Part shown: one piece after another, positions 44,907 through 54,818 of the stretch
How positions within the stretch are numbered: the stretch's first letter is position 1
Layout: each line of letters starts with the position of its first letter
Source: a bacterium D16-34
GTDB taxonomy: Bacteria > Actinomycetota > Coriobacteriia > Coriobacteriales > Eggerthellaceae
Assembly (NCBI GenBank): GCA_003612515.1
Contig: RAZB01000009.1
Location: 17,303-81,302, forward strand
Length of the DNA: 64,000 bases
Direction of reading: 5' to 3'
Translations under genes and position numbers: made by a program
The notes under the pieces: generated by a model
What the model was told of the DNA's origin: nothing
The model's database searches: none
Seen by the model: the letters and a program-made list of their open reading frames with translations, nothing else

Positions 44907-46757
44907 ATGAGTTTCACAGTTACAAAACGAACAGCGCTTCTTTTGCTCTTAGATATTGTGGCAACCTATGCTGCCTATTGGCTGGCGTCGCTTCTAACCG
45001 GCGTTGAAAATGAAGTATTTATCAATAATGAGATCTATTTCATTATTGGAATCTTGGCATTTATTAACGTCTTTTTCTTGGCGCTTTTTCGTTTGTATAA
45101 CAACCTTTGGGAGTATGCCAGTATTGATGAGGCACTTCAGGTTGTATATGCCGTAGTGCTTTCAACGCTCGGTGGCGCTGTGTTCTTGTGGATAATTGGA
45201 ACTCGCCTTCCTATCAGGGTTTTTGTTGGTGCGGCGCTGTTGCTTATCTTCTTTATGGGAGGAACGCGTCTAGTATTTCGTGTAGCTCGCCAAAAAGGCA
45301 GAGCGCTTCGTGCGTCAAATAGGCTTACAGATCGTCCTCGGACTTTGGTAGTAGGCGCCGGTGAGACTGGTTCATTGGCCATCGCACGCATGGAATCAGC
45401 TGACCCTCTTATGCCTGGCGTGCCAATAATTGCAACTGATGACGACCCATCAAAGCGCGGACTTCGTATTCATGGAGTTAAGGTTGCTGGTACAACCGAT
45501 GACATTTTAGATTTGGTCAACAAATACGATATCCAGCAAATTGTTGTAGCTATTCCTTCGTCAACTCCTGATGAGCGCAAACGAATCTATGGAATCTGTA
45601 CGCAAACCGATTGTAAGCTTCGAACGCTTCCAAATGTTCGCGAGCTTTCTCTTGATGAAATTGGCGATGTGACCCTGCGCGACGTAGACGTTGCTGACCT
45701 TTTGGGACGAGAAGAAATCATTTTGAATACTCGTGCGGTGTCAGGCTATATCGCGGGTGAATGTGTGCTTATCACGGGTGGTGGTGGCTCAATTGGCAGT
45801 GAGCTGGCTCGTCAATTGTGCAAAGTTGCCCCTGCTCGCATAGTTATTTTTGACATGTATGAAAATGATGCATATATGCTGCGCAATGAACTGCTTTCCG
45901 AATATGACGACATTGAAGTGGTTATTGAAATAGGTAATGTGTGTGATGAGGCGCGAGTCAATGAGATTTTTGCCAAACACCGTCCTTCGGCAGTGTTTCA
46001 TGCAGCAGCCCATAAGCACGTTCCGCTCATGGAGGCTTGCCCGCGCGAAGCATTGCAAAACAATGTTTTTGGCACACTTAATACCGTTCGAGCGGCCGAT
46101 GCTTTTGGTGCGGAGCGTTTTATTTTCATTTCGACGGACAAAGCGGTTAATCCCACGAGCGTTATGGGTGCAACTAAGCGCATGGGCGAGATGGTTATGC
46201 AGTATTATGCTCGGACGTCTAAAACCATTTTTTCTGCAGTGCGTTTTGGCAATGTGCTTGGTTCAAGTGGCTCGGTAATACCGCTGTTCCAGCGCCAAAT
46301 TGCTCAGGGTGGCCCGGTGACGGTAACTCATCCAGATATTGAACGCTTTTTCATGACTATACCCGAGGCGTCTCGCTTGGTAATTCAGGCGGGAGGCATG
46401 GCTCATGGGGGAGAGATTTTTATTCTGGATATGGGTGAGCCAGTAAAAATTGTAGACCTCGCTCGAGGGCTCATTCAGCTGCAGGGGCTTATTCCTGATG
46501 TGGACATTCCCATTGTCTTCACTGGTCTTCGCGAAGGCGAAAAGATGTATGAGGAATTGCTGATGGAGGAGGAGAGCACGCTTCCGACCACCAACCAATC
46601 TATTATGATCTCAACTGGTCAAGAAATAAGCTACGAAGAGGTTGCCCAAAAGCTTGATGAGTTGCGTGCGGCTTTGACTTTAAGCGATGAGGAAGCTGTG
46701 CACTTGCTCGAGCAAGCGGTTCCGACCTACCATCACACCGCTAACAAAAACGCGTAA
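44907..46757 (+). CDS. Membrane nucleotide-sugar dehydratase/epimerase (FlaA1/CapD type)
   Basis: A 616-residue enzyme. Four N-terminal membrane helices (about 10-125) lead to a CoA/NAD-binding-like Rossmann domain (VVGAGETGSLAIARM) and then to the catalytic SDR domain from about 290, with GGGGSIGSELARQL and STDKAVNPTSVMGATK. The Tyr of the usual YxxxK is replaced by Met (MGATK), the hallmark of UDP-GlcNAc 4,6-dehydratases. It makes a 4-keto-6-deoxy sugar for surface polysaccharide or glycoprotein. No other glycan genes adjoin. SD aaggcg precedes the ATG. argC follows after 230 bases carrying a candidate ArgR site. Confidence 0.92.
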   Translation: MSFTVTKRTALLLLLDIVATYAAYWLASLLTGVENEVFINNEIYFIIGILAFINVFFLALFRLYNNLWEYASIDEALQVVYAVVLSTLGGAVFLWIIGTRLPIRVFVGAALLLIFFMGGTRLVFRVARQKGRALRASNRLTDRPRTLVVGAGETGSLAIARMESADPLMPGVPIIATDDDPSKRGLRIHGVKVAGTTDDILDLVNKYDIQQIVVAIPSSTPDERKRIYGICTQTDCKLRTLPNVRELSLDEIGDVTLRDVDVADLLGREEIILNTRAVSGYIAGECVLITGGGGSIGSELARQLCKVAPARIVIFDMYENDAYMLRNELLSEYDDIEVVIEIGNVCDEARVNEIFAKHRPSAVFHAAAHKHVPLMEACPREALQNNVFGTLNTVRAADAFGAERFIFISTDKAVNPTSVMGATKRMGEMVMQYYARTSKTIFSAVRFGNVLGSSGSVIPLFQRQIAQGGPVTVTHPDIERFFMTIPEASRLVIQAGGMAHGGEIFILDMGEPVKIVDLARGLIQLQGLIPDVDIPIVFTGLREGEKMYEELLMEEESTLPTTNQSIMISTGQEISYEEVAQKLDELRAALTLSDEEAVHLLEQAVPTYHHTANKNA

Positions 46758-46813
46758 GGGTGCATGCGGGCAAAATATCCAAAATGCAATTCGGTGCCCG
46801 TCTATTCGCTGAG

Positions 46814-46831
46814 ATGAATAATCTTGCGTAA
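46814..46831 (+). promoter_or_regulatory. Candidate ArgR operator upstream of argC
   Basis: ATGAATAATCTTGCGTAA resembles the ArgR box (ATGAATAAAAAT-KCA type) and shares ATGAATAAT with the site before argR at 51714. The rest of 46758-46987 shows no other clear element. Confidence 0.35.
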
Positions 46832-46987
46832 CTTTTAGCTAAAATTGTTATTTTATTCTTGTCAAAGGCGGGTAGTCTTTTTAAGATGGAAGAGCGCGAA
46901 CTGTAAGTGAATTTTTGTGCAGTTGCACAAAAATGAGGTGAAAGCCTTCGTCGAGATAAAGATGTAGGGCTTTGGAAGGGAAGCGCT

Positions 46988-48055
46988 ATGTCACTGAAAG
47001 CAGCTATTGTTGGAGCCGCAGGATTCGCGGGCATTGAGTTAACGCGCATATTGTTAGCTCATCCCTCCTTTGAACTTGCTGTAATTACCTCAAATGAACT
47101 TGAAGGAACACCCTTGTCGGTTGAATATCCCGGGTTTCATGGTGCAAGTGATCTCGTCTTTACATCGCACGATAATCCAGAATTGGATACGTGCGATGTT
47201 GTTTTTTTGGCGGTGCCACATACCGCCGCTTTAGCGATGGCGCCTCGACATGTTAATCGTGGCGCTTTGGTAGTTGATCTGTCTGCTGATTTTCGCCTTA
47301 AAGATCCAGCTGTTTATGAACAGTGGTATAAAACGCCTCATACGGAAGTTGAGCTTTTGGCTCGCGCCGCTTTTGGCTTGCCCGAACTGTTTGGCGAAGG
47401 GCTTGCACAGGCTGCCCAAGAGAGGGCAGCAGGGTTGGGCGTGTTGGTCGGCTGCGCTGGTTGTTATCCGACAGCAACTTCTCTTGCTGCGGCTCCAGCA
47501 GTTCGGCTTGGGCTTGTGGCTCCCGATGCGCCAATCGTGGTGGATGCTATTTCAGGGGTGACTGGAGCGGGTAAAAAATGCACGCCTCGTACGCATTTTT
47601 GTTTTGCTGACGAAAACCTTGAAGCTTATGGCGTGGCAACACATCGTCACACACCTGAGATTGAGCAAATTTTAGGTATAGAGGGTCGATTGGTATTTAC
47701 GCCGCATCTTGCTCCTGCAAATCGTGGGCTACTTTCAACAGTTAACCTGCCCTTGGTACAAGACGCACCATCTTCTGCGTCAGAAATAATTGCCGCATAT
47801 CAAAAGTTTTATGAAGGTCATGCTTTTGTGACTGTGCTTGATGAAGGCCAAATGCCCAAGACAACTTCGGTAGTTGGCACAAACCGCGCTCACATTGGTT
47901 TGGCGGTAAACGAGCGCGCTCGCATGCTTATTGCAATTGGAGCCATTGACAACTTGGGTAAAGGCGCTGCTAGCCAGGCAGTTCAGTGCGCCAACATAGT
48001 CTGCGGGCTTCCTGAGACGTGCGGGTTAGATGGTTTTGCATTGCCGGTTGTATAA
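46988..48055 (+). CDS. argC: N-acetyl-gamma-glutamyl-phosphate reductase
   Basis: A 355-residue NADPH enzyme, third step of arginine biosynthesis. The nucleotide-binding motif is VGAAGFAGIELTR, and the active-site Cys lies in GCAGCYPTAT (about 155-164); HRHTPEIEQ and TPHLAPANRG follow. It reduces N-acetylglutamyl phosphate to the semialdehyde. SD ggaaggg lies 6 bases before the ATG. It leads argCJBD, with argJ 36 bases downstream. Confidence 0.96.
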   Translation: MSLKAAIVGAAGFAGIELTRILLAHPSFELAVITSNELEGTPLSVEYPGFHGASDLVFTSHDNPELDTCDVVFLAVPHTAALAMAPRHVNRGALVVDLSADFRLKDPAVYEQWYKTPHTEVELLARAAFGLPELFGEGLAQAAQERAAGLGVLVGCAGCYPTATSLAAAPAVRLGLVAPDAPIVVDAISGVTGAGKKCTPRTHFCFADENLEAYGVATHRHTPEIEQILGIEGRLVFTPHLAPANRGLLSTVNLPLVQDAPSSASEIIAAYQKFYEGHAFVTVLDEGQMPKTTSVVGTNRAHIGLAVNERARMLIAIGAIDNLGKGAASQAVQCANIVCGLPETCGLDGFALPVV

Positions 48056-48091
48056 GATATCGTGTTAGCCATATTACAAGGAGAGCGTTGT

Positions 48092-49402
48092 ATGGAAGAG
48101 CATTACGCAGATTCAAAAGCACCAAAACCTCTTAATTTGCAAGCACGCGCCACACGCGATGATTGGCTTGATGCTTGCGATGGTGGCGTGACGGCGGCTC
48201 AAGGCTTTAAAGCGGTCGGCGTGCATGCTGGCTTTCGCGCTGATCCTCATCGATTAGACATGGCACTCGTAGTGGCAGATGAGCCTTGCGCTTGTGCTGC
48301 AACGTTTACGCGTAATGTCTTTTGTGCAGCTCCTATTACGGTTTCACGTAGACATCTTGATGATGTGGGTTATGGCATTGCTCGTGGCATTGTTATCAAT
48401 TCGGGCAATGCTAATGCAGCCACCGGCTCAGTTGGTCTTGAAACCGCCGAGCGTACGACTGAGATCGTTGGCGAAGCTTTGGGCTGTCCTCCAGGTGAGG
48501 TGCTCGTTGCTTCAACGGGTGTTATCGGTCAGCATTTGGATGTTTCGCCTTTCATTTCGGCAATGCCTCAGGCGGTGGCAGACTTGAGCTGTGAGGGAGG
48601 CAAAAGCGCAGCGAGCGCAATTATGACAACTGATACGGTTTCAAAAGAAGCCGCAGTTTGTTTTGCAGGTGATGACATCGGCTATCCAGGCGTTACTTTT
48701 ACGGTTGGTGGTATGGCAAAGGGATCAGGCATGATTATGCCTAACATGGCCACAATGATTTCTGTGATTACAACAGATGCACCCATTCTCCCTGACGTGC
48801 TTCACAAGGCTTTAGTCAATGCCGTAAATAAAAGCTTTAACAAGGTAACTGTTGATTCTGACACATCAACCAACGACTGCTGTTTCCTCTTTGCAAGCGG
48901 CGAGGCTGCTCCTGGGGCTTTGCCCTTTGCGCTTGATTCGTCGGCATATGCTCGTTTTGAGGCGGCACTCGATGCAGTTTGTCAGACGCTCGCTCGCAAA
49001 ATGGCAGCAGACGGCGAAGGTGCAACTCGCCTAGTGACTGTTACCGTTGCTGGTGCCGCCAATGAAGAGGACGCAGACCGGGCGGCTCGCGCTATAGCAA
49101 ATTCGCCTTTGGTAAAAACAGCAATCTGCGGACACGATGCTAATTGGGGACGCATTGCTATGGCAATTGGCAAAAGCGGAGCACATTTCGCTCAAGAAAA
49201 TGCCGCCATTGACATTATGGGTCTTCCGGTGTGCCGAGATGGTCTCACCGTTTTATTTGATGAGGAAGAAGCGCTTAAGCGTTTTGAGAATCACGAAATT
49301 GTTATTGATGTTGATCTTGGCGCAGGAGATGCGCAAACAACGGTTTGGACGTGCGATTTCACGCACGATTACATTACGATCAATGGAGATTACCGATCAT
49401 GA
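48092..49402 (+). CDS. argJ: Bifunctional ornithine acetyltransferase / N-acetylglutamate synthase
   Basis: A 436-residue ArgJ precursor. The autocleavage site is NMATMI in [16 protein letters not shown]; the new N-terminal Thr becomes the nucleophile that moves acetyl between N-acetylornithine and glutamate. DTSTNDC and [13 protein letters not shown] are conserved in the beta chain. It recycles the acetyl group, so a separate ArgA or ArgE may not be needed. ATG 48092 has aaggaga 7 bases upstream; the earlier GTG at 48062 precedes that SD. Its stop overlaps argB by four bases. Confidence 0.95.
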   Translation: MEEHYADSKAPKPLNLQARATRDDWLDACDGGVTAAQGFKAVGVHAGFRADPHRLDMALVVADEPCACAATFTRNVFCAAPITVSRRHLDDVGYGIARGIVINSGNANAATGSVGLETAERTTEIVGEALGCPPGEVLVASTGVIGQHLDVSPFISAMPQAVADLSCEGGKSAASAIMTTDTVSKEAAVCFAGDDIGYPGVTFTVGGMAKGSGMIMPNMATMISVITTDAPILPDVLHKALVNAVNKSFNKVTVDSDTSTNDCCFLFASGEAAPGALPFALDSSAYARFEAALDAVCQTLARKMAADGEGATRLVTVTVAGAANEEDADRAARAIANSPLVKTAICGHDANWGRIAMAIGKSGAHFAQENAAIDIMGLPVCRDGLTVLFDEEEALKRFENHEIVIDVDLGAGDAQTTVWTCDFTHDYITINGDYRS

Positions 49403-50349
49403 AATATGCGAAAGATACGAGACCAAAAGGAGTTGCTAGCAAAGAAGCAACAGTTTTGGTTGAGGCACTTCCTTGGATCAAAAATATCACTGGTAAAACG
49501 GTCGTTATTAAATATGGCGGATCGGCTATGGTTGACGAGAAACTGCGTGCCGATGTCATGAACGACATTGTGTTGCTTAAATTGGTTGGCGTTAATCCGG
49601 TTATCGTTCATGGCGGCGGCAAAGCTATTACTGAAGCTATGGAGCGCATGGAGTTTCCGGTTGAGTTCCGCAACGGACAGCGCGTAACCACCCCCGAGGC
49701 TATGGATCTTGTTCGTACGGTGCTGATGGGTAAAGTAAACCAAGAGTTAGTGGCAGCGCTCAATGAGCATGGCAACTTTGCTGTGGGACTCAGTGGTGCA
49801 GATGGTGGCATCATTACAGCTACGGAAAAAGACCCGCAGCTTGGTCGAGTTGGCAACGTTACTCGCATTAATCGACCGCTTCTTGATGATTTGGTTGCAA
49901 GCGACTACATCCCTGTTGTAGCTTCGGTAGCTCTTGGCGAAGACGGTGGCTTTTTCAACGTAAATGCTGATATGGTTGCGGGGCACATTGCTGCAGCTAT
50001 TGGTGCGCATAAGGTTATTTTCTTGACTGATGTTGATGGCTTGTACGAAGACTTCGACAACAAAGAGAGCCTTATATCAAATCTCACACTCTTTGAGGCT
50101 CAGTATCTTGTTGAAAACAATATCGTATCCACGGGCATGATTCCTAAGTTGCAAAGTTGTATTCAGGCGCTTGAGGCGGGTGTTTTCCGTGCGCATATTA
50201 TCAATGGCACAACACCACATGCTCTGCTTTTGGAGCTTTTGACGTCAACTGGCGTTGGAACAACTATGCACCCGACAGATGAAGCATGTAAATATGACGC
50301 ACACCCGCTCGGCAATTTCGCTGCAAAACTAATTGAGAACCGCCATTAG
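49399..50349 (+). CDS. argB: Acetylglutamate kinase
   Basis: A 316-residue amino-acid kinase, second step of arginine biosynthesis. VVIKYGGSAMV near the N terminus and VIVHGGGKAITEAM form the phosphate and substrate loops, and NVNADMVAGHIAAAIGA and VIFLTDVDGLYED lie in the ATP site. The N-terminal extension (about 25 residues) is typical of the arginine-feedback-sensitive hexameric form, consistent with end-product inhibition. The start overlaps argJ by ATGA; GGAG lies 11 bases upstream. argD begins 36 bases downstream. Confidence 0.95.
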   Translation: MKYAKDTRPKGVASKEATVLVEALPWIKNITGKTVVIKYGGSAMVDEKLRADVMNDIVLLKLVGVNPVIVHGGGKAITEAMERMEFPVEFRNGQRVTTPEAMDLVRTVLMGKVNQELVAALNEHGNFAVGLSGADGGIITATEKDPQLGRVGNVTRINRPLLDDLVASDYIPVVASVALGEDGGFFNVNADMVAGHIAAAIGAHKVIFLTDVDGLYEDFDNKESLISNLTLFEAQYLVENNIVSTGMIPKLQSCIQALEAGVFRAHIINGTTPHALLLELLTSTGVGTTMHPTDEACKYDAHPLGNFAAKLIENRH

Positions 50350-50385
50350 GCAAAGATTGTTCGCTTGAGAGAAGAGAGAAAGACC

Positions 50386-51660
50386 ATGAGTCTAGAACAG
50401 CAACAAGAACTTGAATCAACCTATGTTATGCATACCTTTGCGCGTAAACCTGTCGAGCTTGTTTCAGGCAAAGGCATGGAGGTTGTTGACGCAACTGGCA
50501 AAACCTATGTGGACTTTCTCTCGGGCATTGGTGTAATTAGTCTTGGCCACTGCAATCCTGTTTTGGTTGAAGCTTTACAAAAGCAAACCGAGACGCTTAT
50601 GCATGTGAGCAATTATTACTACATCGAAGGCCGTGGCGAACTAGCTCAAACCTTATCAGACCTGCTCAATGAACGCGTTTTGCCATCTGAAGCTTCACCA
50701 TGGGAAAGCTTTTTTGCAAACTCTGGTGCTGAAGCTAATGAATGCGCTATCAAGCTTGCACGCCTCTATGCTAAAACGCAAGCTAAGAAGCGCGTGCTTG
50801 CTCAAGGTGGCGATGATGCTGCGGCTCATGACGCCATGCTTGCGGCTCCACAGGTAATCGTTACGCTTGATAAAAGCTTTCATGGTCGAACGCTTGCGAC
50901 GTTGGCTGCTACGGCACAGCCTGGCAAACAAGAGGCATTTCAGCCGCTTCCCGCTGGCTTTATCTCAACGCCAGCTAATGACATTTCAGCGTTACAGGAG
51001 TTGTTTGCGTCTCGTGGAAACGAAATCTGCGCGGTTATGGTTGAGTGCATTCAGGGCGAAAGCGGCGTGCATCCGTGCAGTCCGCAATTCTTGGCAGAGA
51101 TTCGCCGTTTGACGCAAGAGACAGGGGCTTTGTTTATCTGCGACGAAGTGCAATGTGGCATATATCGTTGCGGTAACTACCCATTTGGTTTCCAGCATTT
51201 TGATGTGATGCCAGATGTGGTTACGATTGCAAAAGGCATTGGATCTGGGTTTCCGATGGGCATTTGTGCTGCTCGCCAAGAAGTTGCACAGGTGTTTGAA
51301 CCGGGTGATCATGGCACAACTTTCGGTGGGAGCTGTCTTGCTATCACGGCAGCACGAACGGTGCTTGACTACATAAAAACGCATGAATTGGCTGCTCGTG
51401 TTCATGAGGTTGGCGTGTATTTGCGCTCTCAATTAGAGTGTCTTGATGGAGTAGTTGAGGTGCGTGGTTTAGGACTTATGGTAGGCGCTGATCTCGCACA
51501 AGACATTAGTGCACCTGATGTGGTAAGCAAAGGCTTAGAGGCAGGCCTTTTGTTAAATGCCCCCGGTCCTCATACGCTTCGTTTCTTACCTCCGCTTGTT
51601 TGTACCAAAGCTGATGTGGACACACTCATTGCACGTTTGAAGGCTATTTTATCGGCATAG
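50386..51660 (+). CDS. argD: Acetylornithine aminotransferase
   Basis: A 424-residue PLP class III aminotransferase. FANSGAEANECAIKLARL binds the cofactor phosphate, DEVQCGIYRCG contains the PLP-binding Asp, and the Schiff-base Lys lies in TIAKGIGSGFPMG. It converts N-acetylglutamate semialdehyde to N-acetylornithine. ATG 50386 (weak SD agagag) is preferred over TTG 50365. It closes argCJBD; argF, argG and argH are not in the window. 243 bases with another candidate ArgR site precede argR. Confidence 0.94.
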   Translation: MSLEQQQELESTYVMHTFARKPVELVSGKGMEVVDATGKTYVDFLSGIGVISLGHCNPVLVEALQKQTETLMHVSNYYYIEGRGELAQTLSDLLNERVLPSEASPWESFFANSGAEANECAIKLARLYAKTQAKKRVLAQGGDDAAAHDAMLAAPQVIVTLDKSFHGRTLATLAATAQPGKQEAFQPLPAGFISTPANDISALQELFASRGNEICAVMVECIQGESGVHPCSPQFLAEIRRLTQETGALFICDEVQCGIYRCGNYPFGFQHFDVMPDVVTIAKGIGSGFPMGICAARQEVAQVFEPGDHGTTFGGSCLAITAARTVLDYIKTHELAARVHEVGVYLRSQLECLDGVVEVRGLGLMVGADLAQDISAPDVVSKGLEAGLLLNAPGPHTLRFLPPLVCTKADVDTLIARLKAILSA

Positions 51661-51713
51661 CTTAAAGGTGCTAAGAGGTCTCTTTTTGCGAGGGGAATCA
51701 AGAGTTTGTAGCT

Positions 51714-51729
51714 ATGAATAATTTGTAAA
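51714..51729 (+). promoter_or_regulatory. Candidate ArgR operator upstream of argR
   Basis: ATGAATAATTTGTAAA resembles the site at 46814 and the general ARG box. Another TGCATA-containing stretch follows at 51793-51826. Autoregulation of argR is plausible but untested. Confidence 0.35.
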
Positions 51730-51903
51730 ACAGAGTCCAGGAATTTGTAAGTTTACGAGAAAAAATACAGGAAATGCGCTACTATGAGAAATGCATAAAT
51801 TTGGTTATGATAGGTTATATTTTGCATACTCTATGAGGGCAATGCTATTGTTTCCGAATATAATAGTCGACGCGTCTTTCGCTGATCTGGGGAGTTTTAA
51901 AGC

Positions 51904-52332
51904 ATGAGGAAACGTCAACAACGCCATGATATTATTCGCGATATTATTCGCGAGCACAATGTGAAAACACAGCGCGATCTCGCTAGTCAATTGCAAAGTG
52001 TTGGATATGAATGTACGCAAGCAACCATATCGCGCGATATCATGGATATGGGGTTGGTGAAATCTCGCGATGGCTATTATGTTTTGCCCGAAGAAGTTCG
52101 TCTTCAGCGCATGGTTTCTGAATTGGTTGAAGAGGTGCATGTAGCAGGCAATTTGGTTGTTGTTAAGACATTCTCAGGTGGTGCAGCTGGTGTTTCGGCG
52201 GCGCTTGATAAGGCAAGCTTGCGAGGCGCACTCGGTACCGTTGCTGGAGACAACACCATCATGATTGCTGCAACTGACGAAGAAGCGGCGGTAGAGGTTG
52301 AGCGCGCTATCGAGCGCTTGCGACGTCGTTAG
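51904..52332 (+). CDS. argR: Arginine repressor ArgR
   Basis: A 142-residue regulator. The N-terminal winged helix includes TQRDLASQLQSVGYECTQAT, whose recognition helix matches ArgR, and ISRDIMDMGLVKS. The C-terminal hexamer/arginine-binding domain has GTVAGDNTIMIAA near the end. Arginine-bound ArgR normally represses biosynthetic genes and can activate the arginine deiminase pathway. It follows argCJBD. The start ATG has gggga 10 bases upstream. Confidence 0.94.
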   Translation: MRKRQQRHDIIRDIIREHNVKTQRDLASQLQSVGYECTQATISRDIMDMGLVKSRDGYYVLPEEVRLQRMVSELVEEVHVAGNLVVVKTFSGGAAGVSAALDKASLRGALGTVAGDNTIMIAATDEEAAVEVERAIERLRRR

Positions 52333-52466
52333 GTTATGCGCCCAATACGTCTTGTGCACCATAAATAAGTTATCGAGTCATTGATTCATTCTAGCGAATG
52401 TGTGCAGATAATCTGTCTCGTGATGCCTGATGGTACAATACCAAAAGTTTTCTTTGGAGGTGCCAC

Positions 52467-54725
52467 GTGGGTTCACGCTCAATTAAAAACAGACCCTCAG
52501 CTAAAAAGAAGCATCCTTTCGTTGGGGTGCTCAGTGTTTTGATTGTTTTATTCGTCTGCTTTGCTGCAGGTATTTTTGGTGTATATGCGGTCGGTAGTGC
52601 ATGGATCGGAGATTTAACCGATTACGATGTTACTGCAGTTGAATCGCTTAATACAGCTCAACCATCTGAGGTTTATGCCTCGGATGGAACAACGCTTCTG
52701 GCTCGTTTTCAGCTCGAGAATCGTGACCCCGTGCGCTTTGATGACATTAGCGAATACGTGAAAGAAGGCACGGTTGCAACCGAAGACGAGCGTTTCTATG
52801 AGCACGGTGGTTTTGACGTTATGGGTATTGCTCGCGCGGTCATAGTCACGCTTACCGGATCCGGTAGGGAAGGCGCATCAACTATCACCCAGCAGTTTGT
52901 TCGCAATACTATTTTGTCTGAAGAAATGAACGAAATTTCGCTCAAGCGTAAGGTTCGTGAGATATATCTATCAGTAAAGCTTGAAGAGAACTATTCCAAA
53001 GACGCCATCTTGTTGATGTATCTCAATACCATCAACTACGGATCTGGCGCATATGGCATTCAAGCAGCTTCGCAACGTTATTTCTCAAAAAACGCTAAGG
53101 ACTTAACGCTTGCCGAGGCGGCAGCTTTAGTTGGTATTCCTCAGTCACCTACCAACAACAACCCGCTTGATAATTACGATGCCTGTGTTGCACGTCGAAA
53201 TCTTGTGCTCGATCGTATGCGCACCAACGGGTATATCTCTCAGGAACAATGCGATGCCGCGCAGGCAGAAGAGCTGGTATTAAATCCATCATTGCCAGCA
53301 AACGACGGCATTGTGAAATATCCTTATTTTGCCAGCTACGTGCGTGATGAGGTAATGGATTCTTACTCTCAGGTTGATCTTTTTTCAGGCGGCCTTACGA
53401 TTGTCACAACGCTCGATTTGTCCATGCAAGAAGCCGCAGAACAAGCGATTGACGAAAAAGAAGAGACGCTTGATCCTGCAATTTCTGGTGCATTAGTAGC
53501 AATAGACCCATCGAATGGATACGTAAAGGCGCTCGTAGGAGGTAAGGACTATTACGAGAATCAGACCAATCTTGCAACCGGCCAAGGCACCAATGGTGGT
53601 CGTCCTTGTGGTTCGGCATTCAAGACCTTTACGCTGATAACCGCACTTGAAGAGGGAGTATCTCCGCAAACGCTTCTAGACTGCACGTCGCCGTCGGTTA
53701 TTCCAAACACTGACTATAACGAGAACAATGCGCTCAAAAATATTGATAATATCAACTACGGAACGCAAACCATGCAGGGCGCATTCGCCGTTTCTGCTAA
53801 TACGGGGTTTGTTCGCCTTCAAATGGCACTTGGCACCCAAAAGGTAATCGATACTGCGAAAAAGCTTGGCATCACGTCGCCGTTGATGGCAAATCCCTCG
53901 CTCACGCTTGGTCAGAGTAACGTAACTATGCTGGATATGGCAGATGCCTATGCCACGATTGGTAATGGCGGGGTTCACTATGATCCTCAGCCAATCTTAG
54001 AGATTTATGATAGCAGCGGAAATCTCATTGTGGATAATTCGCGTCCGTCTGGCGAGCGCGTGATTTCAGAAGAGATTGCGCATGCTGCCATTGAGGTTAT
54101 GAAAACCGTTGTGACGCAAGGTACTGGTACCGAGGCACGCTTGGCAAACGGTCAAGACGTTGCTGCAAAAACAGGTACCTCATCCGACTATAAAGACATT
54201 ACGTTTTGTGGTGTAACACCGCAGCTTTCTGTCGCAATTTGGTTCGGTGATCCAAGTAATGTCGAAGCATTGCCGGCACATGTCAGCGCAGCTGATGTGT
54301 TCAGGAATTTCATGACTGAGGTATTAAAAGGCCAGGATAAAGAAGAGTTCTTCGACGCAGATGATCCAACCTATGATCTTACGTTCTCAAATTCCACCTA
54401 TCATGTTGGCAATTACTACTCTTCGCAATATAGTGCAGGACCAAATAATTTTAATAACACCACTCCGAATATATTAGACGAGCCGAAAGAGACAGAAACA
54501 AATTCTTCTGACAACGAAGGCGACACACAACAGAACAATACGAACAACAACTCAGAGCCAAAACCGCAAGAGCCCACCACACAGCCGCAAACACCGCAAC
54601 CGGGCACGACAGAGTCTGGTGGCTCTTCAGAGGGGACAGCGCAGCCGACGCCTACTCCTACAACTCCAGACAATACTGCTGGGGCGCAGGACGCGCAAAA
54701 CGCGCAGCCAGGCAATCAAAGCTAG
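52467..54725 (+). CDS. Class A penicillin-binding protein (transglycosylase/transpeptidase), copy 1
   Basis: A 752-residue bifunctional wall enzyme with one N-terminal membrane helix (about 18-45). The GT51 glycosyltransferase has catalytic Glu106 in ATEDERFYEHGG and later STITQQFVRN. The transpeptidase has the SxxK Ser383 (GSAFK), SAN in SANTGF, and KTGT at 568-571. It polymerises and cross-links peptidoglycan outside the membrane. The last 110 residues are a disordered Asn/Gln/Pro/Thr/Ser-rich tail. GTG 52467 has ggagg upstream. A paralog (55516-57774) faces it from the other strand. Confidence 0.95.
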   Translation: MGSRSIKNRPSAKKKHPFVGVLSVLIVLFVCFAAGIFGVYAVGSAWIGDLTDYDVTAVESLNTAQPSEVYASDGTTLLARFQLENRDPVRFDDISEYVKEGTVATEDERFYEHGGFDVMGIARAVIVTLTGSGREGASTITQQFVRNTILSEEMNEISLKRKVREIYLSVKLEENYSKDAILLMYLNTINYGSGAYGIQAASQRYFSKNAKDLTLAEAAALVGIPQSPTNNNPLDNYDACVARRNLVLDRMRTNGYISQEQCDAAQAEELVLNPSLPANDGIVKYPYFASYVRDEVMDSYSQVDLFSGGLTIVTTLDLSMQEAAEQAIDEKEETLDPAISGALVAIDPSNGYVKALVGGKDYYENQTNLATGQGTNGGRPCGSAFKTFTLITALEEGVSPQTLLDCTSPSVIPNTDYNENNALKNIDNINYGTQTMQGAFAVSANTGFVRLQMALGTQKVIDTAKKLGITSPLMANPSLTLGQSNVTMLDMADAYATIGNGGVHYDPQPILEIYDSSGNLIVDNSRPSGERVISEEIAHAAIEVMKTVVTQGTGTEARLANGQDVAAKTGTSSDYKDITFCGVTPQLSVAIWFGDPSNVEALPAHVSAADVFRNFMTEVLKGQDKEEFFDADDPTYDLTFSNSTYHVGNYYSSQYSAGPNNFNNTTPNILDEPKETETNSSDNEGDTQQNNTNNNSEPKPQEPTTQPQTPQPGTTESGGSSEGTAQPTPTPTTPDNTAGAQDAQNAQPGNQS

Positions 54726-54818
54726 TCGTATATCTCATGTGAAGTTGATATGTCGTAAATTACAATACCCACAAACCAGGGTATGCTTGTTGCAAACAAA
54801 GATAAGGAGTTTTGTTTG

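Noticed and set aside
54416..54715. Cys/Gly/Val-rich minus-strand frame
   Set aside because: It mirrors the low-complexity tail of the first PBP and has no start signal.
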